Below, in pieces: positions 17,910 through 26,418 of a stretch of 47,830 nt of DNA. The number at the start of each line of letters is the position of its first letter. The first letter of the stretch is position 1. The notes below the pieces were generated by a model. It made no database searches. It was given only the letters and a program-made list of their open reading frames with translations, and was not told where the DNA came from. The position numbers and the translations under genes are program-made. Source of the DNA: Hoeflea sp. (GTDB taxonomy: Bacteria > Pseudomonadota > Alphaproteobacteria > Rhizobiales > Rhizobiaceae); contig NZ_JACIYP010000037.1 of the NCBI RefSeq assembly GCF_014359905.1, forward strand, positions 1 to 47,830, written 5' to 3'.

Positions 17910-18593
17910 TCAGAAACGGTAGGTCAGACCGGTACCAATGAGCCAGGGGTTGAGCTTGGCCTTGCCGGACAGGGCTACGCCGCCTGAAACACCGGTCCAT
18001 TTGGGTTCAAGGAACAGCTTCTTGACGTCGAAGTTGACGCCCCAGTGGTCATCGATCATGTAGTCGAAGCCGACCTGCAACGCGGCGCCAAACGTATCTT
18101 CGACCTTGAAGGCGGTAAGTGCGCCGGCCGGCTCCTCACTGTAAAACATCGTGTAGTTCACGCCCGCACCCACGTAAGGCTTGAAGGCGCCGAAATCGGT
18201 GAAATGATATTGCAGCGTCAAGGTTGGCGGCAAAAGCCAGGTCTCGCCGACCTTGCCCAGTGCCGCGATGGAATCCGTGCCCGAAACATTGGCTTTGGTG
18301 GTTCCCAGAATCAGCTCAGCGGCAATGTTGTCGGTGAAGAAATAGCTGATATCCAGCTCCGGCACGATTGTGTCGGAATATTCCAGACCGGATCCCGGCA
18401 CCTGATCGACATAGCCCTCGTCTTCCGTGATCACACCCAGGCCGCGAAGCCGGATCTGCCAAGGGCTTGAGACCGCCGGTGTTCCCATTCTCTGAGAGAG
18501 GTCGGATGCAACCGCCACTGTGCCCGTTGCGGTCAACAGCGCCAAAACCAGCGCCGAGCCGCCGGCTGCGAGTGTCCATTTGTGAAGTCCCAT
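17910..18593 (-). CDS. ompW: Outer membrane protein W (OmpW) family
   Basis: A 227-residue eight-stranded outer-membrane beta-barrel. A signal peptide covers about residues 1-29 (ending TVAVAS); the mature part has the OmpW pattern of alternating strands, including the IRLRGLGVI start, NIAAELILG and FKPYVGAGVNYTMF, and ends in GTGLTYRF with the C-terminal Phe needed for barrel insertion. OmpW forms narrow hydrophobic channels and in enterobacteria is FNR-regulated; here too a perfect FNR-type box lies upstream. AGGGG before the ATG is the ribosome site. Confidence 0.93.
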   Translation of the reverse strand: MGLHKWTLAAGGSALVLALLTATGTVAVASDLSQRMGTPAVSSPWQIRLRGLGVITEDEGYVDQVPGSGLEYSDTIVPELDISYFFTDNIAAELILGTTKANVSGTDSIAALGKVGETWLLPPTLTLQYHFTDFGAFKPYVGAGVNYTMFYSEEPAGALTAFKVEDTFGAALQVGFDYMIDDHWGVNFDVKKLFLEPKWTGVSGGVALSGKAKLNPWLIGTGLTYRF

Positions 18594-18628
18594 CTTAAGC
18601 CCCTGAATCCCTGTTTATTCACAGGCCC

Positions 18629-18670
18629 ATACCTATTCCGGCTGAAGATCAGTCTTTTGATCTGGATCAA
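18629..18670 (-). promoter_or_regulatory. FNR/FixK-type box and ompW promoter
   Basis: TTGATCCAGATCAA on the minus strand (18670-18657) matches the FNR/FixK consensus TTGAT-N4-ATCAA exactly. A TAGGTAT sequence at 18635-18629 fits a -10 element. If transcription starts near 18622-18623, the box is centred near -41, the class II activator position. The site is ~70 bases before the ompW start codon. Confidence 0.8.
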
Positions 18671-18884
18671 ACAAATCGGACTTTTCCGGGCACAATGAAC
18701 GCCTCCGGCGCCGTCCCGTGCCCGGACCGAGCCCTGCCTGATACAGGATGCTGGAAGATTTGTGCCAAGCCTCAGTGAGAGAAGCCTGTCCTCCGGGTTG
18801 CTACCAATGGGATTTGGTCTTTCGCCAGTGTTGCGGTGACCCGTGCACCTGGAAATATCTCCATGAGCCGACGCAGATTGACGT

Positions 18885-19739
18885 CTAACGCTTGAGGTAA
18901 TCCTTGAAGCGCTCCGCATAGTCCGGATGCCAGCGCGACAGCGGCGGCCGGTTCTCGATGATGTCGCCCGCAGCCCAGGCGATGCGCTTCTCGTCGGTCG
19001 GTCGGTCGACGTCATTGTCGGGGCACAGGATGTAGAAATCGCCGCGGGCGAGGCTTTCCATCATGAAATCCACCGTCTGCTCGGCCGTCCAGGCCGCGTC
19101 GGGCTTTTCGCTGCGGCCGCGCGCGGTGAGCGGCGTGTGGACGAATCCCGGGATCAGCAGATGCGCGTTGACCCGGCAGCCTTCGGTGTTGCGCAACTCG
19201 TGCTGAAGCGCCTCCGTAAACGCCTTCACGCCGGCCTTGGCCACATTGTAGGCAGGATCGCCGGGCGGGGTGGTGATGCCCTGCTTGGAGCCGGTGTTGA
19301 TGATCATCGCCGGCTTGCCATGGGCGATCATGCCCGGCCCGAAGGCGCGGGTTCCATGAATGATGCCCATCAGATTGACGCCCAGAACCCTGTCCCAGTT
19401 GGCCTGCGGGCCGAACAGGCTGCTTCCGGGCTGGATGCCGGCATTGTTCATCAGCAGGTGGACACGGCCGAAGCGCTCCACGACGGTGCGTTCCAGCGCC
19501 TCGACATCGGCGCGGTCGCTGACATCGGTCTGGATCGACGCCACGTCGGTGGCGGGATTGTCCGACAGCGCGGCGACCTGTTTTTCGGCGGCGGCCAGCC
19601 GCTCCCGGTCGACATCGACCAGCACGACGCACATGCCGCGCGCGGCGAAGGCTTTGGCCGCGGCCAGCCCGATGCCCGAAGCAGCACCCGTCACCACCGC
19701 AACCTTGGCCGTGTCCATCACCGATTGAAAATGATCCAT
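18885..19739 (-). CDS. Short-chain dehydrogenase/reductase (SDR) family oxidoreductase
   Basis: A 284-residue NAD(P)-dependent enzyme of the classical SDR type. The cofactor glycine motif TGAASGIG is at residues 17-24, NNAG at 98-101, and the catalytic residues appear as S151, Y164 and K168 (YNVAK). An acidic residue after strand 2 (VDVDRE) favours NAD over NADP. The C-terminus DIIENRPPLSRWHPDYAERF is not part of the core fold. The ATG at 19739 follows a GGGAGACGAAG site; a 22-base palindrome 31 bases upstream suggests control by a regulator outside the window. Substrate unknown. Confidence 0.9.
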   Translation of the reverse strand: MDHFQSVMDTAKVAVVTGAASGIGLAAAKAFAARGMCVVLVDVDRERLAAAEKQVAALSDNPATDVASIQTDVSDRADVEALERTVVERFGRVHLLMNNAGIQPGSSLFGPQANWDRVLGVNLMGIIHGTRAFGPGMIAHGKPAMIINTGSKQGITTPPGDPAYNVAKAGVKAFTEALQHELRNTEGCRVNAHLLIPGFVHTPLTARGRSEKPDAAWTAEQTVDFMMESLARGDFYILCPDNDVDRPTDEKRIAWAAGDIIENRPPLSRWHPDYAERFKDYLKR

Positions 19740-19769
19740 CTTCGTCTCCCGCCTTTTCGCCTGAACCGA

Positions 19770-19791
19770 TTGTCTTAGAAGTCTGAGACAA
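19770..19791. promoter_or_regulatory. 22-base near-perfect palindrome upstream of the SDR gene
   Basis: TTGTCTTAGA-AG-TCTGAGACAA: nine of ten positions pair, with a two-base centre. It lies 31 bases before the SDR start codon and ~168 bases before argG. Half-sites of the TTGTCT-AGACAA kind resemble those of GntR/FadR-type regulators, but no such regulator is encoded nearby. Confidence 0.65.
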
Positions 19792-19959
19792 CAGTGTGGC
19801 AAATGCCATCCAGCAGCCACAGGCTGCGGTCGCCAGGACCCGGCTCCTGCACCCTGACCCTTGCAAGACGCCGCAAACCGGCTAAAAGTGCCGCAAAATT
19901 CAGGGGCCCGCGGTTCCAGAACCTCAGGGGCAGAGCACCAAAACAGGAAGACAGTATCC

Positions 19960-21189
19960 ATGGCATCGCACAAGGACGTCAAGAAGGTCGTTCTCGCCTA
20001 TTCCGGCGGCCTCGACACCTCGATCATTCTCAAATGGCTGCAGACCGAACTCGGCGCAGAAGTCGTCACCTTCACCGCCGATCTCGGCCAGGGCGAAGAG
20101 CTGGCGCCGGCGCGCAAGAAGGCCGAGATGCTCGGCATCCCGGACGCCAACATCTATATCGAGGATGTGCGCGAGGAATTCGTCCGCGATTTCGTCTTCC
20201 CGATGTTCCGCGCCAACGCCGTCTATGAGGGCGTCTACCTGCTCGGCACCTCGATCGCCCGGCCGCTGATCTCCAAGCGGCTGGTCGAGATCGCCCGCGA
20301 GACCGGCGCCGACGCGATCGCCCACGGGGCCACCGGCAAGGGCAACGACCAGGTCCGCTTCGAGCTGTCGGCCTATGCGCTCAACCCCGACATCAAGATC
20401 ATCGCCCCCTGGCGCGACTGGTCGTTCAAGAGCCGCACCGACCTGATCAGGTTCGCCGAGGAACACCAGATCCCGGTTTCCAAGGACAAGATGGGCGAGG
20501 CCCCGTTCTCGGTCGACGCCAACCTGCTGCACTCCTCCTCCGAGGGCAAGGTGCTGGAAGATCCGGCCGTCGAAGCGCCCGAATATGTGCACATGCGCAC
20601 GATTTCGCCCGAAGCCGCGCCCGACAAGGCGACGATCATCAAGATCGGCTTCGAAAAGGGCGACGCGGTGTCGATCAACGGCGAACGCATGAGCCCGGCG
20701 ACGATTCTCGCCAAGCTCAACGACTACGGCCGCGACAACGGCATCGGCCGGCTCGATCTGGTCGAGAACCGCTTCGTCGGCATGAAGTCGCGCGGCGTCT
20801 ACGAGACCCCCGGCGGCACCATCCTGCTCACCGCCCACCGGGCGATGGAATCGATCACGCTCGACCGGGGTGCTGCCCATTTGAAAGACGAGCTGATGCC
20901 GCGCTATGCGGAGCTGATCTATTACGGCTTCTGGTTCTCGCCCGAGCGCGAGATGCTGCAGGCGGCGATCGATCTGAGCCAGAAACATGTCGAGGGCGAA
21001 GTCACGCTCAAGCTCTACAAGGGCAATGTCATGGTCACCGGCCGCGAGAGCGACAAATCGCTCTATTCCGATGCGCTGGTGACCTTCGAGGACGACCAGG
21101 GCGCCTATGACCAGAAGGATGCGGCGGGCTTCATCAAGCTCAACGCCTTGCGCCTGCGCACCCTGGCCGCGCGCGACCGCAAGGCATAG
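19960..21189 (+). CDS. argG: Argininosuccinate synthase
   Basis: Joins citrulline and aspartate with ATP to form argininosuccinate, the penultimate step of arginine synthesis. The 409-residue protein has the ATP pyrophosphatase loop AYSGGLDTS at residues 13-21, [14 protein letters not shown] with the citrulline/aspartate-binding residues, and [13 protein letters not shown] typical of the class I family. An AGGAAG site lies nine bases before the ATG; the frame runs upstream without support. A hairpin without a T-run follows the stop. No argH is in the window. Confidence 0.97.
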   Translation: MASHKDVKKVVLAYSGGLDTSIILKWLQTELGAEVVTFTADLGQGEELAPARKKAEMLGIPDANIYIEDVREEFVRDFVFPMFRANAVYEGVYLLGTSIARPLISKRLVEIARETGADAIAHGATGKGNDQVRFELSAYALNPDIKIIAPWRDWSFKSRTDLIRFAEEHQIPVSKDKMGEAPFSVDANLLHSSSEGKVLEDPAVEAPEYVHMRTISPEAAPDKATIIKIGFEKGDAVSINGERMSPATILAKLNDYGRDNGIGRLDLVENRFVGMKSRGVYETPGGTILLTAHRAMESITLDRGAAHLKDELMPRYAELIYYGFWFSPEREMLQAAIDLSQKHVEGEVTLKLYKGNVMVTGRESDKSLYSDALVTFEDDQGAYDQKDAAGFIKLNALRLRTLAARDRKA

Positions 21190-21210
21190 GCGCAGCAAGA
21201 CAATGCGCAA

Positions 21211-21241
21211 TCGGGGCGGGACCGAAAGGCTCCCGCCCCGA
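21211..21241 (+). terminator. GC-rich hairpin after argG
   Basis: TCGGGGCGGGA and TCCCGCCCCGA form a perfect 11-pair stem with a nine-base loop, 21 bases past the argG stop. No T-run follows, so it may act with Rho or stabilise the 3' end. Its 3' arm also lies in the left arm of the repeat described next. Confidence 0.55.
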
Positions 21242-21463
21242 GACTGCTGACAAAGGCCGTAACGACGGTGTCTTGTCGCGCAAAGTGGCAGACTCTCGAC
21301 AGCCTTCATGCCGGCGAACGCCGGCATCCAGCGCGATCAAGTCCTTGATCGCAAAATAGTCTTTCACGGCGCGGACGCGCCGTGGCTGGATTCCGGCTCA
21401 AGGCCGGAATGACGGAAGCCAGGCCCCGCCCAATCCGGGCAGGCTTTGTCAGCAGTCAGGGGC
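21235..21463. repeat. Mosaic palindromic intergenic element (four hairpins within inverted repeats)
   Basis: This fills most of the 375-base gap between argG and the M3 peptidase; I see no gene in it. Its outer arms share a 14-base inverted repeat, GACTGCTGACAAAG at 21242-21255 and its complement at 21444-21457, extended imperfectly by GCCCC/GGGGC. Inside, a 107-base core (21306-21412) holds four hairpins in a row: ATGCCGGCG-AA-CGCCGGCAT, GCGATCAAG-TC-CTTGATCGC, CACGGCGCG-GA-CGCGCCGTG, and ATTCCGGC-N5-GCCGGAAT. The two ends of the core are themselves inverted (TCATNCCGGC...GCCGGNATGA). It looks like a non-coding REP/MITE-type repeat; only one copy is seen here. Confidence 0.75.
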
Positions 21464-21564
21464 GAGACCCGTCGGGGTTCCGACCCTTGCATGTCCTGAG
21501 CCGCCTCCCGCCTTGTTCGGGAGCGTTGCCCGGCCTACATGGGGGGCATGACAAGGAGCCTTTC

Positions 21565-23616
21565 ATGACCTCACCCGCTTCCCCCGTATTCGACTGGACC
21601 GGCCCGCTCGGCCTGCCGGAATTCGACAGGATCGCCGACGCGCATTTTGCCCCGGCTTTCGAAATCGCGCTTGCCGAGCATGATGCGGAGATCGAGGCGA
21701 TTGCCGGAAATCCCGACGCGCCGGATTTTGCCAACACGGTCGAAGCGCTCGAACTGGCCGGCGACAGGCTGTCGAAAGTCTCGTCGCTGTTCTGGAACCG
21801 GGCCGGGACCGACACCAATGACGTGATCCAGGCGCTGGAGCGTGAGATCGCGCCGCGCATGTCGCGGCATTATTCGAAAATCGCCATGAACAAGGCGCTG
21901 TTCGACCGCGTCGACACACTTTACCAGGCACGGGCAGACCTGGGCCTGAGTGCCGAACAGGACCGGCTGCTCGAACGCGTCTGGAAATCCTTCATCAAGT
22001 CGGGTGCCGCCCTCGACGAGGCCGGACAGACGCGGCTGGCCGAAGTGGGCGAAACGCTTGCGGGCCTGGGGGCGCAGTTCGGCCAGAACGTGCTGGCCGA
22101 TGAACGGGACTATCTGCTGCTGCTCGAGGACGAGGCGGAGCTGGCGGGGCTGTCGGAGGATCTGCGCGCGGCGATGGCCGCGGTTGCCGAGGATCTCGGC
22201 CACACCGGCAAATATGCGGTCACCCTGTCGCGCTCGATCATCGAGCCGTTCCTGAGCTCAAGCGAACGCCGTGACCTGCGCGAGACCGCGTTCAGGGCCT
22301 GGACCGCCCGCGGCGCCAAGGGCGGGGTCACCGACAACGCCGCGCTGATTTCGCAGATCATTTCCCTGCGCACCGAGAAGGCGACGCTTCTGGGCTACGA
22401 CAGCTACGCCGCCTACAAGCTCGACGACACCATGGCCAAGACTCCCGAGGCCGTGGAGGCCCTGCTCGGCGATGTCTGGACCCGCGCGGTGAAGAGCGCC
22501 GACGTCGACCGCGCCGAGCTCGCCAAGCTGATTGCGGAAGAGGGCGGCAACCACGAGGTCGCAGCCTGGGACTGGCGGCACTACGCCGAGAAGCTGAAGG
22601 CGCGCCGCTTTGACTTTTCCGAATCCGAACTCAAGCCCTATTTTCCGCTCAGCCGGATGATCGAGGCCTGTTTCGACGTGGCCAACCGGCTGTTTGGCGT
22701 CACCATGACCGAGCGCAAGGACATCAAGGGTCCGCACAAGGACGCGCGCGTGTTCGAGGTCAGGGACCGCGACGGCGCAATGATCGCCACCTTCATCGCC
22801 GATTATTTCGCCCGGCCCTCGAAGCGCTCCGGGGCGTGGATGAGCGGCATGCGCAGCCAGCACAAGCTCGCCATGCCCGACGGCTCGGTTGGCGAGAAGC
22901 CGATCATCACCAATGTGATGAATTTTTCCAAGCCCGCCGCCGGCCAGGAGGCGCTGCTGTCGCTCAATGACGCGCGCACGCTGTTTCACGAGTTCGGCCA
23001 TGCGCTGCACGGCATGCTGTCGGATGTGACCTATCCCTCCCTGTCGGGCACATCGGTCAGCCGCGATTTCGTCGAACTGCCGTCGCAGCTCTACGAGCAC
23101 TGGCTGACGGTTCCCGAAATCCTCGAAAAGCACGCCCGCCATTACAAGACCAATGAGCCGATCCCGCGCGCGCTTCTCGACAAGGTACTCGCCGCGCAGA
23201 CCTTCAATGCCGGTTTTGCGGCCGTTGAATTCACGGCTTCCGCGCTTGTCGACATGGCCTGGCACACGGCCGGCGACAAGGCCGATCCCGCCACTTTCGA
23301 AGCCGAAACGCTGAAGAAGCTCGGGCTGCCCGAGGCCATCGTCATGCGCCATGCCAGCCCGCATTTCCTGCACGTGTTTTCCGGCGAAGGCTATTCGGCG
23401 GGCTATTATTCCTACATGTGGTCGGAGGTGCTCGACGCCGACGCCTTTGCGGCGTTTGAGGAAACCGGCGATCCGTTCAATGCGGAGATGGCGGAAAAGC
23501 TGCGCCGGCATGTCTATTCCGCCGGCGGGTCGCGTGATCCGGGAGAGCTCTACGAGGCATTCCGCGGCCGCATGCCAGACGCCACGGCGATGCTGGAGAA
23601 GCGCGGGCTGGCCTGA
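21565..23616 (+). CDS. M3 family metallopeptidase (oligopeptidase A/peptidyl-dipeptidase Dcp)
   Basis: A 683-residue cytosolic zinc peptidase that trims oligopeptides, including cleaved signal peptides. The zinc motif HEFGH is at residues 475-479 (LFHEFGHALHGM), followed by the third-ligand region FVELPSQLYEHW. The helical N-terminal half and a C-terminal AGGSRDPGELYEAFRGR are typical of the Dcp/OpdA branch. The ATG at 21565 follows an AAGGAG site and gives the usual length; the frame is open upstream through the repeat but not coding. There is no signal peptide. Confidence 0.95.
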   Translation: MTSPASPVFDWTGPLGLPEFDRIADAHFAPAFEIALAEHDAEIEAIAGNPDAPDFANTVEALELAGDRLSKVSSLFWNRAGTDTNDVIQALEREIAPRMSRHYSKIAMNKALFDRVDTLYQARADLGLSAEQDRLLERVWKSFIKSGAALDEAGQTRLAEVGETLAGLGAQFGQNVLADERDYLLLLEDEAELAGLSEDLRAAMAAVAEDLGHTGKYAVTLSRSIIEPFLSSSERRDLRETAFRAWTARGAKGGVTDNAALISQIISLRTEKATLLGYDSYAAYKLDDTMAKTPEAVEALLGDVWTRAVKSADVDRAELAKLIAEEGGNHEVAAWDWRHYAEKLKARRFDFSESELKPYFPLSRMIEACFDVANRLFGVTMTERKDIKGPHKDARVFEVRDRDGAMIATFIADYFARPSKRSGAWMSGMRSQHKLAMPDGSVGEKPIITNVMNFSKPAAGQEALLSLNDARTLFHEFGHALHGMLSDVTYPSLSGTSVSRDFVELPSQLYEHWLTVPEILEKHARHYKTNEPIPRALLDKVLAAQTFNAGFAAVEFTASALVDMAWHTAGDKADPATFEAETLKKLGLPEAIVMRHASPHFLHVFSGEGYSAGYYSYMWSEVLDADAFAAFEETGDPFNAEMAEKLRRHVYSAGGSRDPGELYEAFRGRMPDATAMLEKRGLA

Positions 23617-23644
23617 CCGCGACGGGCGGGGCCGGGGGTAACCC

Positions 23645-24226
23645 TCACCAGGCTTTTTTCGGCCCCCTGTCGTCCGACAGCGATGACTGGGACCGCCGGG
23701 TGATCGCTTCGATCGCGTCGGCAAGATGGATGTCGGCGATGGAACGGTCGCCCGCGGCCAACCTGAGCTTGTGGGCTTCGAACAGCACCTCGGCGTGGGA
23801 CGAGCCCGCCGGCGGCTCGAAGCGGTAGCTGGCGAGCTCGATCAGGAACCCCAGAGGATCGGTGAAATAGATCGAGTCCATGAAGCCCCGGTCCTTGACG
23901 CCGCTGTGCCTTATGCCGCGCTCGTCGAGCCGCTCGACGGCCTGGGAGAAGCTGGCCCTCGACACATTGATGGCGAGATGGTGCACGGCGCCGGGCGCAG
24001 TCGAGGTGCGGGAGCGTTTGGGCTTGCGCTCCTCGCTGGTGAAGATGGTGATCAGCCGGCCGTCGCCCGGATCGAAATAGAGATGGCTTTCGGTCTCGTC
24101 GTCGAGATTGGGCTGCTCGAAGATGAACGGCATGCCGAGCACGCCTTCCCAGAAATCGATCGACGTCTGCCGGTCCGCCCCCACCAGGGTGATGTGGTGG
24201 ATACCCTGCGCCTGCACTTTCCGCAT
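23645..24226 (-). CDS. VOC (glyoxalase/extradiol dioxygenase) family protein
   Basis: A 193-residue protein with two vicinal-oxygen-chelate modules: residues ~8-60 (IHHITLVGADRQTSIDFWEG with a first metal-type His) and ~85-140 (VHHLAINVSRA, FTDPLGFLIELAS). The pattern and the ending EPPAGSSHAEVLFEAHKLRL are typical of proteins annotated as glyoxalase or ring-cleaving dioxygenase in rhizobia. The reaction cannot be assigned. The ATG at 24226 is preceded by GGAGAGGCAAGG; an extension to 24322 would add a hydrophobic N-terminus with less support. It is convergent with the M3 peptidase. Confidence 0.85.
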   Translation of the reverse strand: MRKVQAQGIHHITLVGADRQTSIDFWEGVLGMPFIFEQPNLDDETESHLYFDPGDGRLITIFTSEERKPKRSRTSTAPGAVHHLAINVSRASFSQAVERLDERGIRHSGVKDRGFMDSIYFTDPLGFLIELASYRFEPPAGSSHAEVLFEAHKLRLAAGDRSIADIHLADAIEAITRRSQSSLSDDRGPKKAW

Positions 24227-24482
24227 CCTTGCCTCTCCATGCCGTTCTTGCCCAAAGAACCCTATCAAACCGGAGAGCCACAGCACAACAGCGGCGGCCG
24301 GACGACGGCGCACCGTCATCAAACCGTGATCATGACGTCATAGAAACGGGCGTTCACCGTTCGCTCACCGACCGGAACAACCGCAAACTCAGGATTATCC
24401 CGCCGGTTCCGGCCCCGGAGGCTTGTTTCGAGCAAATTTCGCCCTTACTGACCGGCCGTTAAGACTGTGTTGCCTTCACCTC
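24227..24482. other. Intergenic stretch between the VOC gene and the typA promoter
   Basis: About 250 bases with no convincing gene on either strand. It must hold the minus-strand promoter of the VOC gene, but no clear -35/-10 pair stands out. With the typA leader that follows it makes the 364-base gap between these divergent genes. Confidence 0.5.
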
Positions 24483-24511
24483 TTTCGCAACCGCGAAAAA
24501 CCCTGTATAAG
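24483..24511 (+). promoter_or_regulatory. Candidate typA promoter overlapping a TTTCGC/GCGAAA dyad
   Basis: TTTCGC-AACC-GCGAAA (24483-24498) is a perfect dyad. TTTCGC followed after 17 bases by TATAAG (24506-24511) fits a sigma-70-type promoter with a weak -35, giving a start near 24518. The dyad could also bind a regulator. Confidence 0.45.
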
Positions 24512-24517
24512 CCGCGC

Positions 24518-24590
24518 AAATCCCGGCATTTGCCGGCCGCGCCGGATCACCATCCGGCGCTTTTGTATTCTCCAGAATGAGACCTTACCT
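24518..24590 (+). promoter_or_regulatory. typA leader with mutually exclusive hairpins, attenuator-like
   Basis: Three hairpins compete in this leader. A: CCGGCA-TT-TGCCGG (24523-24536). B: CCGGC-CGC-GCCGG (24533-24545), which uses the 3' arm of A and the 5' arm of C. C: GCGCCGGAT-CACC-ATCCGGCGC (24539-24560), followed by TTTT, an intrinsic terminator. A then C, or B alone, is the layout of transcription attenuation. No leader peptide is evident. Another reading is that C ends a small RNA starting upstream. The ribosome site of typA is weak. Confidence 0.55.
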
Positions 24591-26417
24591 ATGTCCCTCC
24601 GCAATATTGCGATTATCGCCCACGTTGACCATGGCAAGACCACCCTTGTTGACGAACTGCTCAAGCAATCCGGTGTCTACCGCGAAAACGAACGCGTTCA
24701 GGAACGCGCGATGGATTCCGGCGACATCGAGAAGGAGCGCGGCATCACCATTCTGGCCAAGGCCACCTCGGTGGAATGGAAGGGCAGCCGCATCAACATC
24801 GTCGACACACCGGGCCACGCCGATTTCGGCGGCGAAGTCGAGCGCATTCTCTCGATGGTGGACGGCGCGATCGTGCTGGTCGATGCCGCCGAAGGCCCGA
24901 TGCCGCAGACCAAGTTCGTGGTCGGCAAGGCGCTGAAGGTCGGGCTGCGCCCGATCGTCGCGATCAACAAGATCGACCGTCCCGACGCCCGCGTCGATGA
25001 AGTGATCAACGAGGTGTTCGACCTGTTCGCAGCGCTCGACGCCACCGACGAGCAGCTTGATTTCCCCATTCTCTACGGTTCGGGCCGCAATGGCTGGATG
25101 TCGACCGGTCCCGACCGCCCGGAAGATGGCGGCACGCTGGCGCCGCTGTTCGACCTGGTGCTCGAGCACGTGCCGGAGCCTACGGTCGCCGAAGGCGCGT
25201 TCACGATGATCGGCACGATCCTCGAAGCCAATCCGTTCCTGGGTCGCATCATCACCGGCCGCATTCATTCCGGCACCGTCAAGTCGAACCAGCAGGTCAA
25301 GGTTCTCAACAGCGAAGGCAAGCTGATCGAGACCGGCCGGATTTCCAAGATTCTCGCCTTCCGCGGACTTGAGCGCAGGCCGGTCGACGAAGCCCATGCG
25401 GGCGACATCGTCGCCATTGCAGGCCTCTCCAAGGGCACCGTCGCCGACACGTTCTGCGACACCTCCGTCACCGAACCGCTTCATGCCCAGCCGATCGACC
25501 CGCCGACCGTGACCATGACCTTCATGGTCAATGATTCGCCGCTGGCCGGCACCGAAGGCGACAAGGTCACGAGCCGCGTCATCCGCGACCGTCTGCTCAA
25601 GGAAGCCGAGGGCAATGTGGCGCTGAAGATCGAGGAATCGGAAGGCAAGGATTCCTTCTACGTCTCCGGCCGCGGTGAATTGCAGCTGGCCGTGCTGATC
25701 GAAACCATGCGCCGCGAAGGCTTCGAACTCGCCGTGTCGCGTCCGCGCGTGGTCATGCACAATGACGAGAACGGCAAGCTGCTGGAGCCGATCGAAGAAG
25801 TCGTCATCGACGTTGACGAGGAGCATTCGGGCGTCGTCGTGCAGAAGATGTCCGAACGCAAGGCCGAGATGACCGAACTGCGCCCCTCGGGCGGCAACCG
25901 CGTGCGCCTTGTGTTTCATGCGCCGACCCGCGGCCTGATCGGCTACCAGTCGGAACTGCTGACCGACACCCGCGGCACCGCCGTGATGAACCGGCTGTTC
26001 CATGATTACCAGCCCTTCAAGGGCGAGATCGGCGGCCGCACCAGTGGCGTTCTGCTCTCCAACATGTCGGGCGAAGCCGTGGCTTACGCCATGTTCAACC
26101 TCGAAGACCGCGGCCCGATGATCATCGAGCCGGGCGACAAGGTCTATATGGGCATGATCATCGGCATCCACACCCGCGACAACGATCTCGAGGTCAACGT
26201 GCTCAAGGGCAAGCAGCTGACCAACATCCGTTCCGCGGGCAAGGACGAAGCGGTCAGGCTGACGCCGCCGATCCGCATGACGCTCGATCGCGCGCTATCC
26301 TGGATCCAGGACGACGAGTTAATGGAAGTGACACCGAAGTCGATCCGTCTGCGCAAGCGCTACCTCGACGCCACCGACCGCAAGCGGTTTGCAAAGTCGG
26401 GCGCCAGCGCCGCCTGA
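24591..26417 (+). CDS. typA: Ribosome-associated GTPase TypA/BipA
   Basis: A translational GTPase that binds the 70S ribosome at the EF-G site and aids 50S assembly and growth under cold or stress. The 608-residue protein has G1 AHVDHGKT (residues 10-17), the switch text [11 protein letters not shown]3 DTPGHADF, G4 NKIDRPD, then the EF-Tu-like domain, EF-G domains III and V, and the BipA-specific C-terminal domain ending in the lysine- and arginine-rich [15 protein letters not shown]. The start follows an attenuator-like leader. The stop is one base from the next ATG, so a downstream partner is coupled. Confidence 0.97.
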   Translation: MSLRNIAIIAHVDHGKTTLVDELLKQSGVYRENERVQERAMDSGDIEKERGITILAKATSVEWKGSRINIVDTPGHADFGGEVERILSMVDGAIVLVDAAEGPMPQTKFVVGKALKVGLRPIVAINKIDRPDARVDEVINEVFDLFAALDATDEQLDFPILYGSGRNGWMSTGPDRPEDGGTLAPLFDLVLEHVPEPTVAEGAFTMIGTILEANPFLGRIITGRIHSGTVKSNQQVKVLNSEGKLIETGRISKILAFRGLERRPVDEAHAGDIVAIAGLSKGTVADTFCDTSVTEPLHAQPIDPPTVTMTFMVNDSPLAGTEGDKVTSRVIRDRLLKEAEGNVALKIEESEGKDSFYVSGRGELQLAVLIETMRREGFELAVSRPRVVMHNDENGKLLEPIEEVVIDVDEEHSGVVVQKMSERKAEMTELRPSGGNRVRLVFHAPTRGLIGYQSELLTDTRGTAVMNRLFHDYQPFKGEIGGRTSGVLLSNMSGEAVAYAMFNLEDRGPMIIEPGDKVYMGMIIGIHTRDNDLEVNVLKGKQLTNIRSAGKDEAVRLTPPIRMTLDRALSWIQDDELMEVTPKSIRLRKRYLDATDRKRFAKSGASAA

Positions 26418-26418
26418 T

